From: Rallus limicola
Taxonomy: Eukaryota > Chordata > Aves > Gruiformes > Rallidae
Assembly: GCA_022605955.1 (NCBI GenBank)
Contig: JAKCOZ010000012.1
Location: forward strand, 22,973,015-23,037,014
Direction: 5' to 3'
DNA length: 64,000 bases
The notes beneath the pieces are model-generated. The model did no database searches. It was given only the letters and a program-made list of their open reading frames with translations, and was not told the DNA's origin. A program made the translations under genes and the position numbers. Of this stretch, positions 13,234 through 27,549 are shown piece by piece (positions within the stretch are counted from its first letter, which is position 1; each line of letters starts with the position of its first letter).

Positions 13234-13269
13234 GGCTGCTGCTTGCTGTGGGGCTGCTGCCTGCTGTGG
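13234..13269 (+). repeat. 18-bp tandem duplication
   Basis: Two head-to-tail copies of ggctgctgcYtgctgtgg occur, differing at one base (t or c at Y). Confidence 0.85.
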
Positions 13270-13423
13270 GGAGCCTGCCTGTGGGTTCGGCTCCAGAGCC
13301 AGCTCAGTCATGCTTGACTGCCCTTCCCTGTCAAGCCTGAGGGGCACCGACTGCCCTACAAAAGGGATTGATGTGTGTGGCAGATGAGGAAATAAAAAAA
13401 GAATAGTCTTCATTATACATCAT

Positions 13424-13868
13424 CACAGAATCATAGGGGTTGGAAGGGACCTCTAGAGATCGAGTCCAACCCCTCTGCCAAAGCAGGGTCCCTAGGACAG
13501 GTCGCACAGGGAGGTGTCCAGACGGGTCTTGAATATCTCCAGAGGAGACTCCACACCCCCCTGGGCAGCCTGTCCCAGGGCTCCCTCACCCTCACCAGGA
13601 AGAAGTTCTTCTGCATATTGGTGCAGAACTTCCTGTGCTCCAACTTGAGGCCATCATCACCCATTGTCCTGTCCCCACAGACACTGAGAAGAGGCTGGCC
13701 ATTTCCCCCTGTATCCCACACTTGAGATATTTATAAACATTAATAAGATCCCCTCTCAGTGTTCTTAAGGCTGAACAGCCCCAGTTCATTCAGCCTTTCC
13801 TCACAGGGAAGGTGCTCCATGCCCTTAATCATCTTCGTAGCCTCCACTGGACTCTTCCCAGGAGAGAG
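13424..13868 (-). repeat. CR1 LINE fragment, ORF2 C-terminal end plus 3' UTR
   Basis: Plus-strand sequence starts cacagaatcataggggttgg (reverse of the CR1 tail) and runs through ggacctctagagatcgagtc, caggaagaagttcttctgca and gataagatcccctctcag-like ORF2 sequence to a truncation near 13.87 kb. Translated on the minus strand it gives KFCTNMQKNFFLVRV and RLPRGVWS, the end of the CR1 ORF2 protein. It is the same subfamily as the 50.2-kb copy. Confidence 0.92.
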
Positions 13869-15881
13869 AGTGTTCATTGGGGCTAACATGAACATCACTG
13901 GAAGGCAAGTGTGAAGTCTCTCTGGCAGAGCACCTGCAGCTGGAGGTTGCAACTCTGCTGCCCAAGCCATCCCCAGGGATGACATCTCCCCATGCCAACA
14001 TGTGGTTGCTGGTTATGAGAGATCTTAACTCTTGATGTCACAGACCTAGGAGAACAACTGTGCATGCCTGGAAGAAGCCAAGCGTCAGGGAATCAGCTGA
14101 GAGATGAACTTCTGCATGCCCCATAGAAGGGCTTCTGCTGCTTGGTGCCTGCAATTTTAACACATGGTCTTGGGTTCTTATTTTATTTTTAATTTTCCTC
14201 ATTGGTGCAGGCAGTGTCCAGGTAGCGAGCTCCCTCTTCCCTTGAGACAGCACTTCTCCCGTGGCACTGCTTCACTCTTCCAAAAGTTGTCTTCAGGGTT
14301 AGTTCCTGATAGAGCCCATTGTGATGAGCTGGTCTTGCGCAGAAACAGAAATAACTGTGATAAAGGCCTGGATGGAAAAAATACAAGTTGCCGAAACCCT
14401 GCAAGTGGCAGGTTTTAAAGTACACTCCTTTGCCACCAGACTTCAGCCCCCCTCCTAAACCATCTCTGTACTCCAGGGGCTCTCTGGCTTTGAAACTGGA
14501 TTCCTCTTTGTGGAAGGAAACAGAAAAAAGAGAGTATTTCTGGACTTCTCATCTTTAACCCCTGGATGTGCATCCCTTTGAGATGAACATAAAACCAGAA
14601 GGGATTTATAGAGCACTTCATCTTTCAAACGCTTTTCTTGGGAAGAGCTGTGCAGCTGCAAATCCCTATTGGATGTTCAGACGGGTACCCTTAACAACAG
14701 GGACCTCAGTGGTGGGGTGGGTGGAGGATAGCCTTGGTGACTGCTTGGTTCTGGATTTAACTCTGAGGAAGATAAAAAGCCAGTGGAATGGAGCTAGATG
14801 TTTGCTGCATCTATCTTTAATTCTCAAACTGTCTCTTAAAGTATTTCTTGAAAAGAATTGAAACCTTATTTAGATGGCTGCAGATCTGAACTTACTGAAT
14901 GGTGTGTGTTAATTTTACTTTATTTTATGGCTTAATGCTTTAAAATCCCACAGGAGTTTGGTGGCAGCAGAGAGGCTTGGCCTGTTTTGGAGAGGGCACA
15001 GGTAGAGCTGGTTAACTTGCAGTCCCATTGATTACAGAGCCTCTTTAAATCACGTAGAATTCAGTGTGAACCGGGGTCAGGATATCAGGTTGCTGCCTGC
15101 TCTGGCTATCATGGCATAGCACAGACTTTTTCCATGCAGGGTTCATGTGCCCGAGACCTGAAACCATCTTGATAAATACTGAGAGATGCATGAGCTTCTA
15201 TGGGTGCTGCTGGGGGCTCTGGCAGAGTCCTGTCTGGTTCTGTAATGCATAGAAAGCCTGCAGTCAGGCAGGCAGATACTGTGCCTTGACTCTGGGATAT
15301 TCTCTCTTCTGTTCCCTCTCTTCTAGGCTGCTCTTAACAAAACCTGGGCAGCAGGCATGTGAGAAGCACGATACTGGTTTGAGGAGGACATCAAAATAGG
15401 CAAACATCCAATTTTCCTGTTAACAATAGCTGCGTTTCTTGCTTCCCCATCCTCTTGTAACATCTAGTTTCTCTGGGTTTTTTCCTTTTTCCTTTTCTTT
15501 CTTTATTTTTCTGTTTCCCACACTGAAATTGCCCTAGTTACAGCTGTCAGATTCTAGCTTTACAGTGCTCTGATTTGGCAGCCCCGTTCCCTTGTAAAAC
15601 CTACAGGCAAAGGGTGACGGTTAACTTGCAGCATCCTCTGGTTGCTCTAGACTGTCACAACAAGATTAGAGTAATTCGTGTGAAAGTAGAAAACCCAACT
15701 GTCTTCTAGGAGGAAAAGTATATAGAATATGAAGATAGAGTGGGTTTTGCTGAGGAGCCAGAGCACCTGTAGTTGCATGCCTGTGTTTGAGCCATGTCAA
15801 CGTATGCTACATCCTCCGCTGTTAGTGGTGGCTTCATGGTGCTCTTGGTCCATCCCCTGGTTGTTTTCTGGAGGTGGAATT

Positions 15882-15990
15882 GTAGAATCAGAGAATCTTC
15901 AGGATTGGAGAAGACCACTAAGATCATCAAGTCCAGCTATCTGCCCAACAGCATCATGTCAACTAAGTACAGCCATGTCAACTAAACACC
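15882..15990 (-). repeat. CR1-like fragment, diverged
   Basis: The sequence tagaatcagagaatcttcag followed by attggagaagaccactaaga and tcatcaagtccagc matches the reverse complement of a CR1 3' end (gttggaaaagacc type). Within it catgtcaactaa occurs twice, 19 bases apart, a small internal duplication. It is short and old. Confidence 0.75.
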
Positions 15991-16929
15991 GTGTCAGCTG
16001 GGCACTGTGTAATTATTGCTGGTTTAAATCCCAGGTTGAGCCGTTATTGTTCCTCTGAAGTGAGTGGAAATAACTTGCTGAGATGACTGCCTAAATAATT
16101 TACTCTTGGAGGAGCATTATTCATGCGCTTTCTGAAGCGGTGATGAGGAAGGAAGTAGGATGCTGCTACACAGCCGTGCGTTGAAAAACATCACTGCTGC
16201 TTTTACAGGGATGGGAACAAATTTTGGAGGCCATCTTGATATTTTGCTCCCTCCTGTCCAGTGACTGATGAGGTCCATTTCACATTATCCAGTGTTTTTC
16301 TTCCCCTCTGGAGCAGAATCTGGCCTTGCCTTTGTGGCTGGTGACAGAGGAGCTCCTGGCATTTCCTGACATGAGTCATCTCCTGCCATGTTGATTGTTT
16401 TGGATGACTTCGGGCTCTGCAATGGTTTGATCATTAACTGGGCATCTTTCTGAAAGGGCTTTCAGTAGTGACTCCTCGTGACTTTTCTTGCTGTTTAAGT
16501 CATTGAACTGTGGTGATGAGAAACTTGGTTGTGGAAAAGGGAGGGTTTGGGTGTTCTTTGCTGCAGGATTAGTCGGGTAACAGTCAGTGGGCTACAGCTT
16601 GAAAAGGGGCAGATGTATGCGGTTAACGCACAGGAGGAGGATGCAAGAGCTGAATGCTCTGCAGTGCCACGGGTTTTTTGTATGATGTGGGCTGTTGACC
16701 TTTCTGCACCTCCTGAGGCTCATGGGTGCTGTCAGCCCAGCAGGGACATTGCTTGCTGTGTAACATTGCTTGGGGAACTGATGCCAAAACTGCCTTTTCT
16801 TGTCTGTCCTGTCTCCTTGGGGAGTGGCTGAACAGGCTTGTCAGCCTCAGGAAGCTCTAGGTGGGCCCTTGGTGTAGGACATAAGGTCTGGATAGCAAAG
16901 GGATTGTGGGAGCACGGGAAGGGTCCAGA

Positions 16930-17098
16930 GCATTGGAACAGGCTGCCCAGGGGCGTGTGGAGTCTCCTCTGGAGATATTAAAGATCCATCTGGATGCTGA
17001 CCTGTGCAACCTGTCGTAGGGACCCTGCTTAGACAGGGGGGTTGGACTCAACGATCTCTAGAGGTCCCTTCCAACCCCTATGATACTGTGATTCTGTG
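16930..17098 (+). repeat. CR1 LINE 3' fragment
   Basis: It contains ggaacaggctgcccaggggc, gtggagtctcctctggaga, gctgacctgtgcaacctg, ggttggactcaacgatctct and agaggtcccttccaacccc, ending tgatactgtgattctgtg. It closely matches the 8.4- and 50.2-kb copies. Confidence 0.92.
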
Positions 17099-20000
17099 GG
17101 GGACCCAAGTCCTCGGCAGCTGGAGGGATCCCCAAGCATCAGTCCCCACAGATGTGGCATCTGAGGAGGAGCTCCACAGCCTTCACAGGGGTGTCCACAG
17201 CTCTGAGCACTGGCTCTGGGTCCGCGTTTTGGTGGCATTAGGGGGATAACACATCTGCTCAGTCACGGACCCATTTTTGCCTGCACAGATGGAAGGGTCT
17301 CAGGTCTAGTGAGCAAGTCTGTCTGTTCCTGGGAGGGAGCAGGGGCTGCCCTTGCTCTGTGAAGTTATGGCATGTGCCTCACCATAGGAGCAGGTTTAAA
17401 GACCCAGGCAGAAGCTTGGTTAGTGGAGTTGTCTCGTGCCCTTCTGCAAGCTGTGGGAAGGAAAGGGTTGGTCTCAGTGATAAAACACCTTGTTCTGGGT
17501 GCTGGTGTCGTGCTAATTACAATATGTAATGCTCTATTAAAGACCACATTAGTCAGCCTCATCGTGGCCCCATAGGGAGAGCGCCGGAGGATGAGCAGGT
17601 AACAGATGACTGTGGTAGGAGCGCAGTGAATTTAGCTGGAGGAGATCTGCCAAACGCCCTTTGAAGATACCGGTGTGGATGGAGAACCTTCATGCAGGTT
17701 TGAAATGAGGTGGAAGGAGCTGGGTGAGCTCCATCCCTGTGCCTTACACAGTATATGGCATACCTGTGTCTCCAGGCTGGATGCTGCTCCCTTCCTACCC
17801 GCCTGCACCGTGGGCTTCTTACCATAAGAACAAGAGTTCTTGTTCAGCGCAGCTTTGAGAGATGCTGTTCTCCTGATGGAACAGCCAGGACTTTGCTGTG
17901 ATCCTGACAGAAAGACTTCTGTGCAGATGGTTTGGTGTCAACCCCGGCTGCGCTGTTACAAAGATGCTGTGATTTTATGAAGGCTGGAGTTCATGGAAAT
18001 AGTACTAAAACTTTATTTATTGTTAATACAGGAAAACCCACACTGAAGAGAAAACTCATCCTACAAATGGCTCTTTAAATTATACCCACGTGGTGTTTGA
18101 AACATTCTGCTTGACCCTTTTAATTAAACACAAAACTCTGAGGCAACTGCTTTGCATCCCTCTCTTTCTCCCCTCCCTTTGTGTCCTTGGCTGTTTGCTT
18201 AAAACACATTCCCTCTGTTGGGACGAATGACTGAATTCTCCTGCTCCTTCCTCTCCCAGATGTCCAGGAGCGTGTTGTTTTCTGGAGAGACCATATGCCA
18301 CAGTATGGGTTTGCAGCAGAAGCAGCAGGGCTGCAAGTCTCTTTTCCCCTCTGAGCAGCAAAACCCAACACGTTCTGTGTCCTGGCTCATGGATGGGTTC
18401 ACAGCAAGATAAGGTGTCACCCAAAACTCTTTGGCTGTTTGTACATGCTCTGGTCTCCTGCTTTTGCTGCCAAACTGGTTGCTTTTGGGCCAAGGAGAAC
18501 TGATGGTGACCTCAGGGAAGGACCATCACAGTATTGTGGTGGCCCTGTCGTGCCAAAAGCATCCTCCTCTTTGGCAAGCATGGCTCCTTGTGGGTTTTTT
18601 CCCATTCTCATCTGTAACTAGAAGGTTGTTAGTAGCATTGTATGTTGTGGTGCCTCTCCAAGGGCTGTCGGCATTGATGTGACAGGGTCCTTGCTGTCAG
18701 CGCTTGGAAAGCAGTCAAAGGCTTTGATGTGTCAGGTCAGCTGAGCTCAGCATAGCATTAGGGTTCATTTGTGCCACCTAAATAAGCAGCGTTTTACCCA
18801 GTCAGCTTTGCTTTTCCAGCTAGGAACGGAGTCTGGGAGAACAAAAAGGCAGCGGTGGTGTGAAGAGATGAACAAGTGACTTCTGATAGACAGGTGACAC
18901 AGAAGGACCTGGTTGTGGACCCTCCTGGTGCCCAACCCCTGTGCAAGTGACAAAGCCCCATCTGCAGTGTTTGCTTGTCCATAATCTCTTAATACCTGTT
19001 GTTGTCTTAATACCTTGGGTATGAATGGCATCGGGCCCAGGATGAAGGTTCAAAGAAGAACCTCCTGGTAAGACTGAGTCCACTTTTTCTTGTGAGCCTT
19101 GTGCACTAATTAGCTGCAGGAGTCAGGGAGCAAACCACTGTAATGAAGAAATCCTTCTGATGACCAGCCATGTTCTAACATGCCATTATGGAGAGAATCC
19201 CAGAGTGTTCAGCTGTGTATTTGCAAGAAATAAATGGGCAGAAGGAACTGTGAGTGGGATGGGTGCTCTTGTGTCACATCAGAGGAGAGAGCAACCTTGT
19301 CCTTGCAGAGAAGCAGGTTGCACCTACATTACAGTGGCAAATTGAAAAGTTGTGAGCAGAAGGTGAGGTTTACCAGCCTGGAGAATGCCTTTGGGAGTTT
19401 GGGTACAGTTGTGCTAATAATAAGACATTAAAAATTGATAGCTCTGGTCTTACTGAATGTCTGAATTTACAGCTAATTACCTGAGCACACTGGTGACCTG
19501 GCAGAGGTGGTGGAGGGTCACTGTGGTGGCTGGTAGAGCATACCCCAGCATCTTTGTGCTGCAGTGGTTTGTGTGTGGTGTTTGTGGAGCAGTACCATGT
19601 ACCTGTGTGTGCTGGTGCTGCCCAAGGCTGTGCTGGTGTGGATGGAGAAGCTTGGGGGAGACTGGCTGTTGCCTTCTGGCTGAATGTCTATCCCTCAGCA
19701 AGGAGGGATTGGTTCTGAACTGAGCTACTGATGGTGAAATTCCAACTGTTTTTTGAGTTTTGACCTCTCATTCATCACCCTGTGCACCAAGCAGGGTGCT
19801 TCCCACTTCCCATACAGCTGAACCTCTCAGTTTTGCCTGGTATCCTCATCCCTTGTTTGTTGGGGCTATTTCACACAAAGGGGCTTCCTGAGGTGCAGCA
19901 TCCAAACATGAGGGCCAGGATCCCACTTGAGGAGACCCTCACCCAAACCAAGCAGACTTCACAGGCCTTTGTAGCTTTGGAAGAACAGTATTGTTGGTGC

Positions 20001-20717
20001 TGAATACTTTTTTGCTCTCTAGAGAATTCAAAGTGAAGAGCAGCAAACATTGTTTTAACCAGGTGTCTGCTGATGCCTGTGATGATGTCATGACTTCTTA
20101 GTGGTGGTGTGGCATCTAGAAGCCTTCAGGACATAGCTATGGAATGGTATCCTGTTGCATTTCGTTTTCAAATTCAAAGATACCATCCCTGCTCCAAAAG
20201 ACTTGAAAAAAGGGAAACCAGCCATCTCCACATCTCGGGTGGGTTACCAGATGACATTCCCAATAGCAGGTCTGGGGAGCAGGTGAATCAGGACAGCCAG
20301 GCAAGTGGTACTGTGGGATGTGGGGTACATTCCCTTCTCCACCCCTTCACCTGTGGGCTATGGCCAACTATGGGAAGCAAAGGGAAGATCTCCATGTCAT
20401 GCTGAGCACCATCACCTGGCAGCGCCAGCGGCTGCTGGCCCCAGTTCAGGTTTCTGGTGTTTCCCAAACAGGGCTGGGAGCAGCAGAGCTGACCGGGCAC
20501 GCCACACGCCTGCACTCAGCACAGATCACCCTGACCGCTCGCTTTGGAAGGGTTGTTATTTTTAGACAGAGCAGGAGATAGGAATGTGCTGAGCCAGCTC
20601 CCAAGACCTGCTGAAAAAAGAAAGTCTCGCAGGACTTATTTTAACTTCCAGCTCTGTTTGAGCACAAGAGTGAGCTACCTGGAATTGATAAGTGATATTG
20701 TGTGAGGTCAATAAGGC

Positions 20718-20729
20718 TTTTTTTTTTTT
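20718..20729 (+). repeat. Poly-T run
   Basis: Twelve T in a row lie between aaggc and ggtaagg. Confidence 0.85.
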
Positions 20730-21036
20730 GGTAAGGCATGAAAAATATTTGATGGCTATGAGATTGAACTTGTCAGGGCAAACCAGGCTTAAAAAATAAC
20801 GCAGAAGTTTTACACCCAGTAGAATCCGAGTACTAGAATTTTAGTGCTAGTACTAAGCAAGTCGTAGGTACTTCTCATTGTGTAGGGACAGATTAGGGTA
20901 GCTGTGTTTGCAACTTGGTGCGTGGCTGGAAGGCGTGCAGCTCCAAGAAGGAGAGCAGTGGAAAAAGCCAGAGCCCTAGCGTATGGACCAGTGGAGCTGC
21001 TGGCTCCTGAGTTTGTGGGGTTGGGGTTTTGATGCC

Positions 21037-21673
21037 AGTTGAACTCATGAGGGGTTTTTGCGAGTTGTTTGCTCAGGTGGCCAGGAAGGCCAACAGCTTC
21101 CTGGCTTGTATTGGGAATAGTGTAGCCAGCAGCACCAGGGGAGGGGATTGTGCCCCTCTACTTGGCATTGGTTAGGCTACACCTCAAATGCTGTGTCCAA
21201 TTCTGGGCCCCTCACTCACAAGAAAGACATTGAGGTCCTGGAGTGTGTCCCGAGAAGAGCAACCAGGCTGGGGAAGGGGCTGGAAGGCAAATCATATGAG
21301 GAGCGGCTGAGGGAACTGGGGGTGTTTAGTCTGGAGAAGAGCTGAAGGGAGACCTTATCACCACCTACAACTACCTGACAGGAAGGTGTAGAGAGGTGGG
21401 TGATGGTCTCTTCAGCCAGGGGACAGGAGATAGGACAAGGGGAAATGGCCTTAAGCTGCGCTAGGGCAGGGTCAGATCAGATGTTAGGGAAAAGCTCTTC
21501 ACTGAAAGAGTTGTCAGGGTCTGGAACAGTCTGCTCAGGGAAGGGGTTGAGTCACCGACTCTGGATGTGTTTTACAGATGGGTGGATGAGGCACTTAGGG
21601 ATATGGTTTAGCGTAGGACAGGTACTGTTGGACTCAATAATCTTAAAGGTCTTTGCCAGCCTAGTGATCCAGT
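21037..21673 (+). repeat. CR1 LINE fragment, about 640 bases, ORF2 end plus 3' UTR
   Basis: This is the longest CR1 remnant here. Translation gives [20 protein letters not shown] and [17 protein letters not shown], which is CR1 ORF2 C-terminal sequence, but a small deletion at the usual EKRRLRGD position puts in a stop, so the frame is broken. Further on come ggtcagatcagatgttaggg and the tail cttaaaggtctttgccagcc. It shares a subfamily with the 12.1- and 28.9-kb copies. Confidence 0.92.
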
Positions 21674-24600
21674 GCTGCTCCTCAGCTTCCAGAGATCGGG
21701 CTGTGTTTCGGAGGGGGTTGTGGGTGCGGCCTAGCAGTGGGGCCTGTCAGGGGGCGTGCAGGCGGGGTGTGTTTGCTGCCTGCCTCGCTGCCATGGCTGT
21801 GTGGTTTGTGTGATGAGGAATGTGAGGCTTCCCCAGCGAGCAGGGCCGGCCGTGACGCACACCTTCAGATATGCTCTTTTATTCTCAGCCCTGGCAACCT
21901 GAAGATAAACTCGTGACTTATAGGGTAAAGACAGACACCAGAAGCACACCCTAGTTATCTTCTGCGCCATTATTGCTGCAATGAAGTACCTTACAAGGGT
22001 GTTACTGCATCGTCTTGCTCCGTTATAAGGACAGTAAGAGAGAGCTGATGAGGGATATGGCATTTTTCTGTTGCACTTGTATTTAGTATTTAGTGCAATT
22101 ACTTTATTTAGAGAGTTTAATAGTGATAAGTAATTTTTTCCCAGGCTGATAAGTTGCATTAAAAGTTTTCAAGTCCTGTAAAATTAGGAGTAAATTCAAA
22201 GTGTTTGGAGCAGAGGTAGCTTTTCTACACAAAACCCTTTGGGTACATAAGCAGCAAAGCATTTGGGAGCAGTGTTTAGCATAGCCATGATGATGTAGGG
22301 ACAGAAGAAAAGCCAGGTTCCTAGCAAGAGGCAATATCTTTTATTAGGAGAGCTGGAGAAGCTGTCTGGGCATTGGGGCATGCTCAGTCTTCTGTGTGGA
22401 AAAAAAGATGGTGAAGATGTTTTCAAGCACAATGCTGGCTGTGTTTAGCTGGATCTAACTCAGTGTCCCAGGACAGAGGTGCAGAGAGAGTGGGAAGGGC
22501 TGGTCCTTCCCACAGGATGGATGGGATTTATCTACCCCTGTGAGGAGATGGGAGCTCCCTGGGCCAGTGTCTGACCTGAAACCCACTGAGATCGATGGGA
22601 GGGCATTAGTGGTCACTTGGGGCTGGGCATGTGGTGCTGGCAGCCTTATTTATGTCCCTGTCATGCTGCTCCCACAGAAGAGGACTTGCAGGTGTCCTGG
22701 AGAAGAGGAGAGCTGGCTCAGCGAGCTTAGCATTCTCCTTGGCTATCAGTGCTTTGCTTCCATGAGCGAGCATTTTCTGCCAGAAAAATGTTCCCAGCTA
22801 AATTTTTTTTTTGGTAATTATTTATTTATTTCCCCCCCACTGGCTCTATGGAAACACTGTGCCTTTCTTCTCCTGGCATCCCAGCTGGTGCCTGCCCTTC
22901 CTGCGCATACCAAATTCTCCCTTCATCACTGATGGCCGCTGCTCAGACCCTCTGGGTCAAAACTGGTTTGCATTAGGGGAAAAAAACCCACACAAAACAA
23001 AACACTTTTACATAGATTAAGCTCGTTGTTCACAGGGAGACTTGACTTTGTTTTCATGTAGCTTCTCGGAAGGGAGAATGGGGAGTGAGCGTGGGCAGGT
23101 GAAACCCAGAGCCCATAGGTCCCATCATGGTGAGATATATGTCCCTCAGCATACCAGGAAGGATGGGATCCTGGCCCCTGGCTCCCTGCAGCACCCTGCT
23201 TGTACCTCCAGAACAAAATCCTGAGGATATTTGGTCCGGAATTTAATCTTTTTTTGAGGAAATTAATCTGCAGGAAAGTCTTGGGGTTTTTTGGGTGGTT
23301 AGTTTTTTATTGTTAAAGCTATGGTTACTTGGTGTCAGCCTGGAATCGAGCATGAACATGATGATGTGCTTTTTAGCTGAACTTCCTAAAGAAATGAAGC
23401 TGCTGCAACTTGCATGGATATCGGTGAGACTCCTCCTGTGTCTCTGTGTCACAGAGATTTCCAGCCTCCTGGCTGATCCCAGCCAGATTTGAGAGAAGAC
23501 TAGAAGTCTCTGAGGTGGGCAGTTCTAGCAGATTTCCCAAGGACAGGTAATTGGAGTAAAGGAGAGACCCTCAGCTGAGAGAACAGCTGTGAATACTGAA
23601 GTCAACTCAGTTATTGAACATCAGAGAAATTGTATTTGCAAGCGGTAGGAAATAGGTTTCATAAACTGAGGTGCTTGTTTCTCTTTACCGTTTTAATGAG
23701 CAGAATTGCTCGTTTACAAAAGATGCTTGAGGGACCCTGTGTGCACCACTTATTTAACGGCTTGGAGTGAGCCTTGATGGGAAAGTGACCTAGTTCAAGT
23801 CCCCAGAGGCTACTGCAATAAAAATGATTATGAATAAAAATACTTTTATCACCATATGGCAGTTCTGGGCAGCGCACACATACATAGTCTCTGCCTGTTT
23901 TGTCCAGAAATGGTGAGCTTTCTCTGAAATAAATCTATGGAGTGAAGGCAGAAAAGGAGGGCTTGCCATTATTAGTATTCTTCCCCTTGAACTGGCTGCA
24001 AAAAATCCTTGGTTGCTGGAAAGGGGAGGCCGGGTTTTGTTCTGCAGGCTGCCCTGGATAATGTGCTTTGGGGAGCTAAAATCCTCCCATGGAACAGAAT
24101 CAGTTTTGCAGGTGCAGAGCACTTTACTTTTTCCTTATAAGCCCAAGCAGAGATTTAATTGCTGCTCTTCAGAAGTGCAAAACAAGAGAATGTAATAATT
24201 AGAGCTGTCAGGGTGTCCTTTCTTTTATGCTGATGCTGACATTAGCTGGTTTAAAGCCTATTTTTAACTTCCGCGAGCGTTGAAGACTTACTGTGTATTT
24301 TCAGTCTGGCTTTATTTGTTCCAAACTTTGTAAATTTTAAGTAACCTAAACTGGAGGAGGTGGGGGAGAAAGAGGAAAAGCTGGACAAAAATAGGAAGGG
24401 AAGAGGAAAAAGGAACCGAATTCAATGAAAAATATGTCTGGAAGTTATGTCTGCCTCACAGGGAGGTGGTGGCTTGTTGTGGGTTTGTTTTTTTTCTTTA
24501 TATGAGCCTGCAAAATTCCTCTGGAAACTAAAAAAGAAGTTATCTCAAAACATAAAGTACCAAGCAGGTGGTAAGATAAATGTTGGGCTGAACCTTCAGA

Positions 24601-24745
24601 CAGTGCCCTGGATACTGCAGACAGCAAGGGGACTGTTTTTCAGCCTAAATAGTCAGAATTTTCTCTAAGCTCATCCCTGGAGTTCTCCTGATGAGCTGGT
24701 AGGAGCCAGGTAGGATGTGCTGTGCTGATGCAGCATTTTGCACAT

Positions 24746-24792
24746 TATATATATATATATATATGCACCTCTGTGCATGTATGTATATACAT
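24746..24792. repeat. AT dinucleotide microsatellite with imperfect extension
   Basis: About nine and a half pure AT units (24746-24764) are followed by gcacctctgtgc and then gtatgtatatacata, an imperfect purine-pyrimidine alternation. Confidence 0.9.
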
Positions 24793-27549
24793 AGATGGGT
24801 AAGTGTGTCTGAATAACGTAGCAGGAGTGACCTGCTGCTGCCCTGCAGCTTGCATGGCATGGTTGTGTGGTCTCAGTCTCATTAAATTAGTGCCCGAATA
24901 GGATGCTCAGATACTCTCACCCACGTGGCTTTGGCTATATAGGGGGGGATTCTCTACCTAGCATTTAATTGTTAAAATTTTTTTGGCACCTGTCAGTACC
25001 TGGAGGCTGCAGGGAGAGGTGGGGCTGGTGGAAGACTCCTCTTGGATCCATCTGATGGTGGGGTGGACCCTGCCACTTTGCCAGGCAGGCTCTCACATCT
25101 TGTGGCTGTAGCTGGAGAATTGCAACGGAGGTGGTGGGAATCTGGGCAGTAGTAAGTGTCAGCCTGCCCAGCGAGGGGCTGTCTTACCCAAGAGCACAGG
25201 CAGTGGTGTTTGTGGTAGACACTGTTATTCTAGGGTTTCTTGGCATGGATGGCACATTCTCCGCTAGCCCTGCCCGTTCCTTGCAGATGGATCAGAGCCT
25301 TGTCATGCCACTGCTCCTGGCCCTTCCTTTGTGCAAGGTATTGACATCCAAAATATGGATCTCTAATCCTAAAATTACAGCCTGTGCCTTTCATAACACA
25401 AAATCAATTAGTTAATCTCCAAACACTTCCTCAGCCCCTCGTTAGTCACTCTGTGCTGTTACACTCCCAGCAGAACCTTTATCCAGGTGTTAAAACCTCT
25501 GTGTTCAATACACCCACTGTGAGAAGGATGGGGCGGTGCTTTTATGAACTCTTGAGGAAGGGCTGCCACCTTCACATTAAATGTGGAAGGGGGAAACACG
25601 AGAGGGGTGGTACCTGGGGTGAGGGGGGGAAATGATGGAACTTTCTGTAGCGCCAGGCTCAGCGCTGCTGTGGGGACTTGGTGACTTCTCCTTCTCCATG
25701 CTTGTTGGTGTGTGCTGCTTGACCCAGCCATCCTGACCTTCCTCTGACATGGGTAAAGTGAGACGAAAAAAGAAAAGAGAAGCACTGATGTAAATCTGAC
25801 CTGAGAGCTGGGGTCACAAGACTTCTTCTCATGAGGCTGGCTCAGCTCTAACTTGTATTTTCTAACCACAGTTTAACCAGAACCAGGCTTCCCCCGTAAT
25901 GAGCTCAGTCACTTGCCCATCCTGAGCACTGTGTTTCTGGAAGCTCTTGAGTTTCTTTGGTTTTGTTACTGACTTTTTTTTTTTCCCTGAAAGAAACTAG
26001 AACTGTGTTATTAGGATTAGTGATTATTCTCCCCCACCCTCAGGAACCAAAGGGGCATTTCTGCAAGCACCAGAACTAATAAACCTGCTTTCCTTTGTAT
26101 TTATGTCTCTTGGTTGATTGAGTACTTCCCTAATTAAATTAGGATTCTATTATGTATGCTTATACCTATAGTCTCTCCCTCGTGTTGCTTTTCTGGCAGT
26201 GTAGAAGCTGCTGTAATTGACTGGAGAAAGGGGCCTGTGGGATTAAAAGCTGTTGGAGATAAACCTCGGGAATGGCTGGGTCTGGCATCCTTTGCCACCC
26301 AGCTGCCTGTCTCTATGAAGTTGGGAAAAAATAATTATCTTGGATGCCTTTGAAGCTACCTAATAGCATTAAAGCTCACAAGCATGTGTGTGTGCGTGCC
26401 CACCTGAGTCGGATCTCTGGATTGGCTCATTGGTGGGGAAGCTCAAGGTAAAACAGAGAAGGGATGAGGTCTTTTTCTTCTAGTCCAAGCTGAACATGGA
26501 GGATTTTTGGGTTGCTTCAGAAGTCAAAAGAATGTGTATGGTCAGCACATTGATGCACAGTTTGGCAGTGTTGAAGCAGCACGGTGCTCTGTGCACTTGG
26601 GCTGTAGTCGCATTGAACACATGGAAAATCAGCTTACAAACAAATGCTGGGGTGTTGCTGTGTAAGCACCAGCCTCCCGCACGCTGTACCCAGAAAAATC
26701 CAGCTGTGCCTTGATAATTGCCTGCCTGAGCTCCGGGGTGAGCCTTACTGAGCTGGAAACCCTCCAGGCTGAGCCTCCTGGATCTCTCCACATTAGATCC
26801 TTATGGGGTCTTGATGTGCATTTTGGGAGCCCTTAGCCTGAGGAGCATTGCCAGAGCTTTGAGTGGAGTTGCGTGTGGTATGAGACAGTGGGGACGCTGT
26901 TCTCTAGTAGAGGGCATGGTAGTAGGTTGAAGGGCAGCGTGAGATCTTCCACTCAATGTTACACAGATCCTGGAATGATTGTAATTCTTGCTGGAAATCC
27001 ACCTTTGGTCTGGTATGCTGGGTCAGGTGTGGTGATTTAGAAGAGTGAGGAGAATGAAGACCTCGCATGTCAGATACCTGCGTGTATATAACCACCTGAC
27101 TTCAAAGATTGCAGCAGTGCTCAATTAACCTTTTTTAAATAACCCAACGTAAATAAGTAAAACCAGCAGTGGGGAGACATCTTAGGGCTGAGTTGCCTGA
27201 GAAATGTGAGTCTTTATATTTGTGTATATGGCACGACAGGGGAATTGCTCCATACTGGTCTGGCAGGGCGGCCTGGTCCTACACAAGTGATTGTGTAAAC
27301 AGAAAAGGATCTCAGCCTACCTTGTTGCCCTTTCTTAAAAGTATATATACTTTTCTATGGGATGGGGTGTTTTTGCAGTTTTGGAATTGCTGTTTGTCCA
27401 TTTCTGATTAACTGAGGTACCGTTGCTTTTCTGAGTTAACTCGATTTCATTCTGCATGCTTTTTGGTGCTTTTAGTTCATGATGTGTCCAGGTGCCAGGA
27501 TTAGAGAGCTCTGGGTGGGTGAAAGGAGGGATCCTGTCGTCATCCCCAT